This document shows positions 36,571 to 46,300 of a stretch of 64,000 nt of DNA, piece by piece. Position 1 is the stretch's first letter. Every line of letters starts with the position of its first letter. The stretch comes from Oreohelix idahoensis (Eukaryota; Mollusca; Gastropoda; Stylommatophora; Oreohelicidae). The position numbers were made by a program, and so were the translations under genes. The stretch covers positions 372,001-436,000 of the forward strand of contig JAMPIV010005018.1 in assembly GCA_024509875.1 (NCBI GenBank). The letters run 5' to 3'. Below the pieces are notes generated by a model, which saw nothing but the letters and a program-made list of their open reading frames with translations, was not told the origin of the DNA and ran no database searches.

Positions 36571-38277
36571 TTAGTCTGGAAGCAAGTCATTTGAACTGTC
36601 AAAAACTGAAAATAGAGTACATGGGAAAGTTAGCACATTGTTAAAAAGTAATTGCACATTCGCGGTGACCGTGTTCGGAGTGGCGAACACATAAAACACC
36701 TGGGCGTGTTTTATGAACCGTCCCAGCCCCAGCGAGCTATAGCTGACTGCCTCATAGCCTCTGTCCGCTGTTCGATTTTTTTTCTGCAATTCCAGCAACG
36801 CCATAAGGAAGGCCGAATTGGGATCATCCTGTATGGTGGTGGTTGCAATACTGGGTATGGCGTTGTTGACAGTGGGTACAGTACTGGAGATGGTTTTGTT
36901 GATGTTGAGAGGTTGATGGGCAACTGAAGAAAACGTCAATGGCTGTACTGTAGCTGGAGGTGACATGACAGTGACTGATCGTTGGGGCGCAGAGGAAATC
37001 AGTGATGATGGCAATGTAGCCTGGGAATGTGTGGCTGGAGGTGACATGACTGGCGGTTGTGGCAGTTCTACAAATGTGGCTACAGGAGGCGATTCGTGAG
37101 GCTCAGGAAAAAACGATTCAACTGTGGTGTGAACCTGTACTGGTGGGATGCTGAATATTGACTCGATACCGCTATCTGAGTCTGATACAAAGGACATTGT
37201 GTCGTCATCATGTACATTGGAGTCTGATACAAATAAGGTGCTATCTGCATCACTGGTTTCAATAGAACTGGCTGTATCAATGTCTGTTTCTTTTTCGTAT
37301 AGTTCCACTATTTCTCTGTCATTTTGTTCGTTGGGGTATGACAAAATTGTGCTGGGGCCGACACTGTCTTCTCTCATGTCTTGTTCCGTTTTGTCCCCAT
37401 AAAGATTGCCGGTATATGGTTCAACAATCTGCTTGGGTATAGTTTCTTCATGATCTGATTGATCGGGGCGTTTAAGTTTGTAAGTTTGAGTGTAGATAAA
37501 ATTTAACGTAGGAAGGTCTGTTTGTGTTGCCACCGAGGTCATCTTTGGTTCATTCATAAATTCTTCTTGTTTGTGCACGATTCGGGTTAGTCTATTTGAA
37601 ATGGGGGTACATAGCGTCGTATTTGTTTTCATAACGCCGACTTGCTGACGTCTGTGAAGTGGTTTGATAAGTGCTCTGAAACCATCTTCTGTTGTGATCA
37701 TACATGTGTTGTTAGATGAATGGAGATTCTTTATCTCGCAAATCTTTTGATGCCTGACATTGTTGATTACGTTTCTGACTGCAATACGGTAATTTCTTCT
37801 GTTGAGACTGTTCCAGTGGTTCTTAGTATGTTTATTGAAGCGATACAGGGGACTGTCGGATTCCTTATTGTAACGTCTCAGTATACGTGGGTAATGTAGG
37901 TTCCTCATATCGTCGACAAAGTAACGTTCCGCATCCGCGTGTGTCACTGCATTCATCCTTATAGAGGTGTGATTACAATAATTCATATCTGTCCCCTGAA
38001 TAATGGGATGTAAGCTCAAGGATTTACGTTTGGGATAACCTCCCGTTAGCAAACGACTGTTCCACTTGTCAGAGTCAGAGGGGCAGCATGGGTTGGAGAA
38101 ACTTGGGGAGGGGAACTGATGGGCAAAGCTCTGACACAGTGATGACTCATGCTGCATAGGGTAACTTCCCATCAGCAAATATTTCTTAGACATGTCAATC
38201 GGTGGGCTGTAATGGTTGTGCATGCATTTGCTGCTGTTGTTGTACTCTTGGTGTGGGTATTTCCTCCTTAGGTCCAT
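36571..38277 (-). CDS. orphan 568-residue protein in insertion B
   Basis: Intact intronless ORF. ATG context AAAGATGG is strong. Function is not recognised. Residues 1-100 are rich in His, Asn, Ser and Tyr; 110-240 are basic. Two TQT motifs (SVATQTDLP at 248-256 and IYTQTYK at 261-267) resemble LC8 dynein-light-chain binding sites. Residues 270-370 are acidic with SDSDSG repeats; 380-460 are Pro/Ser/Thr-rich; the C-terminus (500-568) is mixed and hydrophobic. No signal peptide or membrane segment. A TATA box lies about 25 bases upstream and AATAAA about 115 bases downstream, so it looks like a self-contained transcription unit. Alternatives: an accessory retroelement protein, or a gene captured from a host or DNA virus. 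The frame after residue about 498 could be a shifted tail, since a run of eight A lies there. Confidence 0.65.
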   Translation of the reverse strand: MDLRRKYPHQEYNNSSKCMHNHYSPPIDMSKKYLLMGSYPMQHESSLCQSFAHQFPSPSFSNPCCPSDSDKWNSRLLTGGYPKRKSLSLHPIIQGTDMNYCNHTSIRMNAVTHADAERYFVDDMRNLHYPRILRRYNKESDSPLYRFNKHTKNHWNSLNRRNYRIAVRNVINNVRHQKICEIKNLHSSNNTCMITTEDGFRALIKPLHRRQQVGVMKTNTTLCTPISNRLTRIVHKQEEFMNEPKMTSVATQTDLPTLNFIYTQTYKLKRPDQSDHEETIPKQIVEPYTGNLYGDKTEQDMREDSVGPSTILSYPNEQNDREIVELYEKETDIDTASSIETSDADSTLFVSDSNVHDDDTMSFVSDSDSGIESIFSIPPVQVHTTVESFFPEPHESPPVATFVELPQPPVMSPPATHSQATLPSSLISSAPQRSVTVMSPPATVQPLTFSSVAHQPLNINKTISSTVPTVNNAIPSIATTTIQDDPNSAFLMALLELQKKNRTADRGYEAVSYSSLGLGRFIKHAQVFYVFATPNTVTANVQLLFNNVLTFPCTLFSVFDSSNDLLPD

Positions 38278-38297
38278 CTTTCGTTAATGCTTCTGCT

Positions 38298-38306
38298 CTT
38301 TTATAG
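38298..38306 (-). promoter_or_regulatory. TATA box of the orphan gene
   Basis: CTATAAAAG on the minus strand, 21-29 bases before the ATG at 38277. Transcription would start close to the ATG. The nested LINE-E entered about 10 bases further upstream, and its target duplication (38303-38316) includes part of this box. Confidence 0.55.
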
Positions 38307-38984
38307 AGGACTGGTCTCTCCACACCTAAGCCTACCTTGCCGTTGGTTGGAGAGCTTGAGTGCCTCAATGATCCCGGGAGCTATGCCGGCGGGAGTTTTA
38401 CTCCTGGCAGGGTCACCCAAGCCGGACAGGTCCTTGGTGAGGGGCCAGACAAAAGGGCTGTGGAGTTGGTGGAACCCTATAGGTGTAGATGCAGAACCCA
38501 CCGGCGAGTGGTACAAGCTCTGGTCTGCACCAATCCACCCCCACTTCATGGGTTAAATGCTTTCTTGCCTCATTCTTCACTGTTTGTCTCCTATCCAATA
38601 ATCCCCATGGATGACGAAGAGATGCAGGCCAGCGGACATTGCACCTTTGTCCCTCTGTGACAGCCTCCTAGGTGGCGGGGAACGCCAGATATACCATCAC
38701 TGCAGAAGGGTTGGCAAAGCTGACTGAAGAATGATGAATTAGCTGACCCAGATGTATATGCTATTTTTCTGGCAGGACGTGACGATCCTGGGATACTGAT
38801 ACACTGGACTGCCTCCCTTCGGGGATACTGAAAAATGCATCCATACCCCCCCTGAAATCATGAACATGCCTCTAAGACAACAGACTCTATACGAGCTCGG
38901 GTGTCGCCTCGGTTATCAAGGCCCGCGCTGCCCTTCGGTACCTGGGGAGGGTAGTGAAAAGTATACTACCAGTAATAATAATAT

Positions 38985-40205
38985 ATATAACACAGACTCA
39001 CTACGCATCCTCCAACTCAACATATCAGGAATCCGAAACAAAATACTTGAACCAAGCTTCTACTGGACCTAAAAATCCATGTTGCAGTTATCCAAGAAGC
39101 AATGCTACCAAAAGACACCTCCTTCCATATCACAGGCTATACAGTGTACCAGTGCAAGTGTATAAAATGTCAAGGATTAGTGACACTTATCCGGAATGAT
39201 ACACAGGCTGAGGTTTCCGCTCTTGAAACCAATGACGAAACAGATCTACAGGAAGTGATAGTCTGGAGTGGTGGAAAGCCATTGAAAATCATTAACATTT
39301 ACAACCCGCCAAAAACACACCTTGCTCTGAAGCCTTTCCAGACCACGGACTTGAGGAGAATGATCATTGCTGGTGACATGAATGGTCATTCACCTCTGTG
39401 GGGCTACACAGACAGGAACCCAACAGGAGTAGCTATAGAAGAACTCACTAACACTACCACACTCATCCTACTGCAGAATGCTCACACCCCACCAACATTG
39501 CTCCACCGCGCCAGTGGAACAAAAAGCAGACCAGATCTCACCCTAGTAACAGCGGATATCCACCCACATTGCTCAGTTAGAGTGCTCGACGACATCGGAA
39601 GTGACCACAGACCCATCCTCCTTGAGATCACAAACACCAGGAAAATAAAAAGAAATTGCTTAACATCACCCCCATGGAACTACAAAAAGGCAGACTGGCA
39701 TTTCTTTAGGAGACAAGTACGACAACGATTCGAGGCCATCGACATGACGCTAGACATAGACAAGGTATATAGTAAAATCACTACAGCACTACTGCAGTCT
39801 GCTAAAGAAGCCATTCCACGAGGATGTAGGAGAAAGTTTAAACCTTACTGGAGTACAGAACTGGAGGCTGCTGTAAACGAGAGGAAAAAAGCAAGACGGC
39901 AAGCTGAGAAACACCCAACCCCCGCCAACAAAGCAAATTATAACCGCCTAACTGCAAAAGTTAAACGTCTGAGCAAAAAAGCAAAAAGAGAAACATGGGT
40001 TAAGAAATGTGGAGAGTTAAACTTGCGGAAAGACGGAAAGAAAGCATGGTGCCTCATATCAAATCTCTCAGGAATTAAAAGAAAGAAAAACCCTGAACCC
40101 ATCATTACAAGCACTGAACCACCACTAACAAGGGATGCACAGAAAGCAGAAGCCTTCAATAAGCACTTTGCTAACGTAAAAAAAACAACCACGCAAGAGA
40201 CTTGA
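38985..40205 (+). pseudogene. LINE-E endonuclease, one frameshift
   Basis: DSLRILQLNISGIRNKI begins the domain near 38990. A frame change near 39065 leads to IQEAMLPKDTSF (active-site Glu), then MIIAGDMNGHSPLWGYTDR, SRPDLTLVTADI and IGSDHRPILLEI (SDH). The frame runs intact from 39102 to 40205. It then passes into the Lys/Arg-rich linker (ERKKARRQAEKHP) before RT. Function: nicking of target DNA. Confidence 0.83.
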
Positions 40206-40230
40206 CAGTGCTATCAGATCACTCACCAAA

Positions 40231-42741
40231 ATGATGGAGAAACAACCAACAGCTAGCTGTGAGGTCTTTGAAAAGAACTTCACTCTTTCAGAACTCAAGA
40301 TGGCCCTAAAGAAATGCAAGAAAGGAAAAGCTGCTGGACCTGATCGGCTCACTAACGAGATGATCTCAAACCTCTCAAATTATGAACTCTCCACCATCCT
40401 TGACCTCATTAACAAGACCTGGAGAGAAGGCAAGTTACCAACAGACTGGAGAAAAGCCAATATCATCCCAGTCCTTAAGAAGGACAAACCATCCAATGAA
40501 GTAACAAGCTATCGACCGATCTCCTTGACATCAAACCTAGGCAAGATCACTGAAAGGATGATAAATGAAAGGCTATATTGGTGGCTAGAAAGCAATAAGA
40601 TCTTAAACACCAATCAGTCAGGTTTTAGAAGAAACAAACAGACAATGGATCAGTTGATACGATTCACCCAAGAGATAGGTGATGCCTTCCAAGAAAAAAG
40701 AAATGTGCTTGCAACATTTATTGATCTTAGACAAGCCTATGATCGAGTCTGGAGGATAGGCCTCCTCTTCAAAATGCGAAGAATGGGAATATCAGGGCGA
40801 ATGTACAACTGGTTAAAAGGTTTCTTCCACAACAGAACAATCCAAACAACATTCAGTGGAACAACATCAAAACAAAGAACCCTGGAGGAAGGACTGCCTC
40901 AGGGATCGGCACTAAGTTGTACACTGTTTCTTATATTTATAAATGACCTCCCAGATGTCATCACCTGCCAAAAAGCACTATTTGCTGATGACCTAGTCAT
41001 CTGGACAAAAGGAAAATACCTCCAAACCATCACCAAAAATATGAACAAAAACCTGACAACCATCTCTGCATACTGCCAGTTCTGGAAACTTGAAATCAAT
41101 GTAGAGAAAACTGTGTATGGCCTGTTCAGTCTAAACAAGAGAGTTAATGAGAACAACATCGAGGTCTGGATGAATGGAGAGAAATTAGCATATGAAGAAT
41201 GCCCGAGATATCTTGGAGTCGAGCTCGACCGTAGACTTACCATGAGACCCCACATAGACAAGCTGATTGAGAAAGCATCCACAAGACTCAGGCTCATTAA
41301 GCACCTTTCTTCCTGTGGGTGGGGAGCAGACCAGCACTCATTACGCCAACTCTATACTGGATATGTGCGCCCAGTAATTGACTACTCGCTCCCCCTCCAA
41401 ACTATTGCAAGTAAAAGCCTCTTACAAAAGCTAGACAAAGTCCAAAATCACGCTCTACGGTTTATAAGTGGTGCCATGAAGACAACGCCGACAGATGCAT
41501 GCGAAATCAACACCAATATTGAACCCTTAAACCTAAGAAGAGAACGTTCAGCAGTGGAAACATACGAAAGGTATCTGAGAATGGACACAAAGGAGGAGAA
41601 TAGGAAAATGATAGAGCAGTGGCACCAAAAACACAGAATACAAAAGACATCTTTTCTTAAAAATGCAAAAGAAGCTAGCATCAAACACCACCTACCAGCA
41701 GTTAGAAAGCCGATGGTAACTGTCAATAATGAACCACCTTGTTGGCAGGCAACTACTCCCATAGTAAGAACTGAACTCTCTGACCCCTCAGCAGACAAGA
41801 ACACTCTAGGACCACTACTGAAAACCATCGCTTTAGAAACTATAGATTCATATCCACAAGACATCATCCATGTCTACACAGATGGATCTGCATTTAAAGC
41901 TACCATCAATGCTGGATATGGCGCAGTGATAAAATACCCCAACCAGCACCCAGAAGACCACCCTTGCATCTTTGGCCCTTGCGGAGAAATTTGTTCCAGC
42001 TATGATGCAGAAATAACAGCACTAGAAAAAGCATTGTGCCGGATAATCTCAGACTTTGAAAGTGGCATCACTCCACCTGAGGATATTGTTATATTCTCAG
42101 ACTCAAAATCAGCACTCCAAGCCCTAGAAAGCAAAATGTCCCCTAATATTAATAACATCTGTAGATTTATTGACCAACTGTTCACTTCCTATTGCGTCGA
42201 AGTTACACTCCAGTGGATCCCAGGGCATGTCGGAGTCCCAGGAAATGAAAAAGCCGACAAACTATCCAAAAGAGGAGCAGCACTGCCCCAGTTCCCATCA
42301 AGTACCACACTGCAAACCTGCCAACAGATCCTGAGAAACAATTATAGGGAAGAATGGCTAAACCAATGGGCTTCCTCCCAGACAGGGCGGCCATTCTTCA
42401 AACATCAAGCTAAACCAAACCCTCAAGATCCAGTTAAACAACTGAAAAGAAGAGATCAGAGTCTAATTTTCCAGCTGAGAACAGGCCATGCCCCTGTCAA
42501 TAAACATTTAAATAGAATAGACCCACTACGTGAACCAAACTGTAGGCACTGCCACCACCATGAGGAATCAGTTGAACACCTGCTGTTACAGTGCCCAAGA
42601 CTAACAGACCTGCGACGCCAACTACTTCCATCGAACCCAACCATCCACAATACACTCTACACATCATCACAGCAACTGAGGAAGACTTGCACCTTTGTCA
42701 GAGAGGCAATGGGCTGTCAAGAGCTACCTGCTCACAGCTAA
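40231..42741 (+). CDS. LINE-E reverse transcriptase with RNase H and zinc finger
   Basis: Intact 836 codons; the frame is open back to 40180, and in the parental element it probably continued from the endonuclease. RT: KAAGPDRLTNEMI, SYRPISLTSNLGK, FIDLRQAYDRVW (motif A), GLPQGSALS (motif B, 222-230) and FADDLVIW (251-258). RNase H: VYTDGSAF near 547, AEITALEKAL, FSDSKSALQAL and WIPGHVGVPGNEKAD near 662, so all acidic residues are present. The C-terminal CRHCHHHEESVEHLLLQC is the zinc-binding end seen in I-type LINEs. Likely still enzymatically competent, although the split from the endonuclease may block mobility. Confidence 0.93.
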   Translation: MMEKQPTASCEVFEKNFTLSELKMALKKCKKGKAAGPDRLTNEMISNLSNYELSTILDLINKTWREGKLPTDWRKANIIPVLKKDKPSNEVTSYRPISLTSNLGKITERMINERLYWWLESNKILNTNQSGFRRNKQTMDQLIRFTQEIGDAFQEKRNVLATFIDLRQAYDRVWRIGLLFKMRRMGISGRMYNWLKGFFHNRTIQTTFSGTTSKQRTLEEGLPQGSALSCTLFLIFINDLPDVITCQKALFADDLVIWTKGKYLQTITKNMNKNLTTISAYCQFWKLEINVEKTVYGLFSLNKRVNENNIEVWMNGEKLAYEECPRYLGVELDRRLTMRPHIDKLIEKASTRLRLIKHLSSCGWGADQHSLRQLYTGYVRPVIDYSLPLQTIASKSLLQKLDKVQNHALRFISGAMKTTPTDACEINTNIEPLNLRRERSAVETYERYLRMDTKEENRKMIEQWHQKHRIQKTSFLKNAKEASIKHHLPAVRKPMVTVNNEPPCWQATTPIVRTELSDPSADKNTLGPLLKTIALETIDSYPQDIIHVYTDGSAFKATINAGYGAVIKYPNQHPEDHPCIFGPCGEICSSYDAEITALEKALCRIISDFESGITPPEDIVIFSDSKSALQALESKMSPNINNICRFIDQLFTSYCVEVTLQWIPGHVGVPGNEKADKLSKRGAALPQFPSSTTLQTCQQILRNNYREEWLNQWASSQTGRPFFKHQAKPNPQDPVKQLKRRDQSLIFQLRTGHAPVNKHLNRIDPLREPNCRHCHHHEESVEHLLLQCPRLTDLRRQLLPSNPTIHNTLYTSSQQLRKTCTFVREAMGCQELPAHS

Positions 42742-42856
42742 AGGGATTATATCATCATCATCATCATCATCATAGAGGACTGGTCACTAGGCAACAAGTT
42801 GATATGTGTGTTAATGGCGTGAAGATTCAAAAGGATGAAGATTTTGTTTGACAACA

Positions 42857-43557
42857 GCACATTGCTTCCATTAACATAGCATGGGGAAGTTCATATCAAG
42901 TGAATTACCCTGAATTCAACTCTTAGCTACTTGATCCTTCAAAATATTAGCTAGCGGTAATTGCATACTAGCAGTTCCTCAGAGGATTAAACCATTCTCT
43001 CATTTCCTGAAGAGCTTCATGTTCTACCAAACAGTTAGTGGTTCTACTTAGCAAATCCAAAGTCTATATTTTGACTCAAAGTATAACTTGCAGCCATTTT
43101 ACAGGGTGCTGCGGGAGGCAAAAAACTATTTCCTTGTGACATGAAAAATGTTTTAGATATTTTAACAGCACTCTACTTACTGCCTTTCCTTGTGAGAATT
43201 AAATGCACAATTCACCACTAAAACTGGGGAAAGACTTCCTTTAGTAAAAGTTTAAAAATCCTCAAAAAAATCTGCAGCATAAGAAATACGCGTCTGTCTC
43301 TTAGGCTTCAAAATCTGCAACTGACTTTTTAGCCAGGACTTGACACGCTTATTTTCAGCTCATAATCTAGGTCAGCGTTGCTTCTCCTTCCTATTCGTCT
43401 CAGGATTGGATAAAAAGGGTAATCCACGCTAGCCTTCTCCCTATGGTCTGTTCCTATTATAACTTTATGATTAAATTTTAACTAACTTCTATCCACTAAG
43501 CTATGGTCTGTATTTGTTATAAAGGAAAGTTCCTAAAATGACGCATTCCCTGTCACA
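42857..43557 (-). repeat. truncated LTR copy of insertion B
   Basis: 701 bases, about 99% identical to 31428-32127 by eye (one extra A, and three or so substitutions). It lacks the part holding the TATA and AATAAA motifs and any primer-binding site, so a deletion at this end is inferred. Confidence 0.85.
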
Positions 43558-44315
43558 GTAAGACGAATGTATGGGATAGAAATTAATATAGAAAAAAGCA
43601 AGATATTGGTGAATAGCCATAAGAAACATGTTCTGACCAACATTACGTTAAATGGGCAAACGTTAGAAGAAGTTAACACCTCTAAATATCTCGGGTCCAC
43701 TATATGTAGTGATGGAAGATCAAGTAAAGAAATCAAGTCAAGACTTGAGATGGCCTCAGCTGCCATGACAAGGCTGAATGTGATCTGGCAAAGTAACATC
43801 AGTTTTCCTGTGAAGATCAAATTATACAAATCACTTGTATTATCTATTCTCTTGTATGGGTGTGAGTGCTGGACACTCACTGCAGATACGGAGCGAAGGA
43901 TTCAGGCTTTCGAGTATAAATGTTATAGAAGAATTTTGTGCATTTGCTATAAAGAGCACAAAACAAATGTCTATGTTATTGTTAGAGAGAAAATAAACAC
44001 CTATGCAGGCCACCAAGAACCGCTTTTGTCAGTAGTGAAACATCGAAAGCTCACCTGATTTGGGCATGTAACTCGTCATGACTCCATTTCGAAAATGATC
44101 CTCCAGGGAACAGTCGAAGGTAATTGGAGAAGAGGAAGGCAAAGAAAATCCTGGGCTGATAACATCAGAGAATGGGCAGGGCACGGTTTTTCCACACTTG
44201 TACGCATTGCTGAGGATAGAGAGCAGTGGAGGACCCTGTCTGCTGATGCTTCCACCATGGCACCCATATGACCCATGACGGGTTATGGGTTGAGATGAGA
44301 TGATGATTATCTGGT

Positions 44316-44375
44316 GAGACCGAATGATTAAATCACTGCAAGCAGCAGCAGCACTATCACTCACACTAAACTATG
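44316..44375 (-). pseudogene. zinc-finger exon, N-terminal linker part of the split gene
   Basis: The minus strand reads SVSDSAAAACSDLIIRSHQ, matching TDRAVAACSDLSTQSHK just before the fingers of the 51.4 kb exon. The LINE-D tail follows at once. Its continuation is at 28127-27955. To its right (44376-44394) it joins a degenerate finger array with no homology to the expected upstream linker, so a further rearrangement is inferred. Confidence 0.72.
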
Positions 44376-44393
44376 TATAATTTTATATCTTTA

Positions 44394-45225
<832 letters not shown>

Positions 45226-46283
45226 CAAACTTTGGGACTGTTTGGCAAGGAAGAACATTCCAGCACCTCTTATTCATGCTATACAGAGCTTCTACAAGTC
45301 TTGCAGAAATTATGAGAGGACAGCAAACCATAAGTCAGAAGAGTTCAGGACCACCACTGGTGTAAGACAAGGTGATATCCTGTCACCTTATCTTTTTATA
45401 CTCCTCATGGACGATGTTATCAAGGCATGTAAGGAGAGAACAAGAAAGTGTTCAGTGGGGTACTGGAAGATGAGACAGGTATGTATTTCAGAGCTAACAT
45501 TTGCTGATGATGTTGCCCTGATTGCTAAATCAGAGACACATCTCCAATCCAACCTGCAAGTCTGGAAGGAAGAGCTGGAGAAGAGAGGGATGGTCATAAG
45601 CAGCTCTAAAACAAAATCCATGGTGATATCACGAGAAGAAAGAAGACACCAGATTAAGCTGGGAGAACAGGTCCTGGAGTAGGTTGACCACTTTAAATAT
45701 CTCTGAGCTATTATAGACCGAAAGGGAGGCATCAAAGAAGAGTTGGCCACTCGAAAAGCAGCAGCTGGGAGACTTTTTCAGACCATAAATCAAGGATTCC
45801 TCAGCAAGAGAGGTTGGTAAGAAAATGAAGATGGCTGTATACCGCTCCACCTATGTCCCAGTCTTGACATATGGATGCAAGTCATGGGCAATGACTACAA
45901 CCCATAAAAGCCAGATCCAAACCTCAAAAATAAGGAAGGTGGTTGAAGTAACAAGAAGAGACATGGTCCGCAACCAGACGATACATCAAGGCTTAAAATT
46001 CCACCACCTGCAGACCCAAGTAGAACAGTCCCAACTAAGATGGTTTGGCCATGTCTGCAGAATGGGAGAAGATCGGCTACCACAAGAAGCATGAGAACCA
46101 AAGAGCCAGGGATCCAGACCCCCAGGATGACCCAGAGTCCGCTGGGAGGACAACATTAGACAATCTTTGAAGGACCGAGGACTAGAATGGAACCAGGCCA
46201 GGAGGAAGACAGCCGATAGGATAGTCTGGCGTTCTCTCTTCCAAACCTCTACACCTCACGGTAGAAGGGGAACGACTAAGTAA
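45226..46283 (+). mobile_element. LINE-B, 5'-truncated, in the zinc-finger array
   Basis: Target duplication gtatgtattcttttat (16 bp, exact) at 45210-45225 and 46284-46299. The RT part shows FRTTTGVRQGDILSPYLF (motif B), ISELTFADDVALI (YADD), FKYL and LTYGCKSWAM, then LRWFGHVCRMGEDRLP and TADRIVWRSLFQTSTPHG, with (TAAG)n tail. Stops at VLE*VDHF and later show that it is dead. It is the reference copy for the short LINE-B tails at 17591 and 27148. Confidence 0.9.
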
Positions 46284-46300
46284 GTATGTATTCTTTTATG

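Larger units (their letters stand above)
38317..42771 (+). mobile_element. LINE-E, I-type with RNase H, nearly intact
   Basis: Exact 14-bp target duplications atagaggactggtc at 38303-38316 and 42772-42785 bound a 4455-bp element ending in (TCA)n. It has a leader of about 650 bases, an endonuclease frame, and an 836-codon RT-RNase H frame separated by one frame change in a run of eight A (40178-40185). It is the innermost and therefore youngest layer of the nest. No clear separate ORF1 was found in the leader. Confidence 0.92.
31083..43557 (-). mobile_element. LTR-type insertion B carrying an orphan gene
   Basis: It starts TGTGGCCGGG and ends CCCTGTCACA, imperfect inverted ends of TG...CA type, flanked by GTAA at 31079-31082 and 43558-43561 inside LINE-D. 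Direct repeats 31428-32127 and 42857-43557 differ at only about four positions, so the insertion is young. Without the nested LINE-E it is about 8 kb. There is no recognisable gag, pol or transposase. The one intact ORF (568 codons, minus strand) sets the likely orientation, with the 43.5 kb end as 5'. Confidence 0.75.
28128..44306 (+). mobile_element. LINE-D, 5'-truncated, split by two nested LTR-type insertions
   Basis: LINE pieces are 28128-28294 (NDIGEFFKTTVGVHQGCIL and GGRPLCN), 31001-31082 (RFADDIDLIAVTE, TSRLEKV) and 43558-44306 (YGIEINIEKSKILVNSHKKH, TYAGHQEPLLS, a GATGAT tail). Put in order they match LINE-D at 57015-54418 with no gap. Target duplications of nine bases with one mismatch (ttatcttgt at 28119, ttatctggt at 44307) show it entered a zinc-finger exon. 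The copy has several stops. Confidence 0.88.

Noticed and set aside
36652..37402. Plus-strand ORFs of 91 and 84 codons
   Set aside because: Antisense of the 568-codon orphan ORF, without independent support.
42857..43557. Segmental duplication of host DNA as explanation for the repeat shared with 31428-32127
   Set aside because: The outer edges carry TG...CA ends and matching GTAA duplications inside one LINE, so terminal repeats of a mobile element explain it better.
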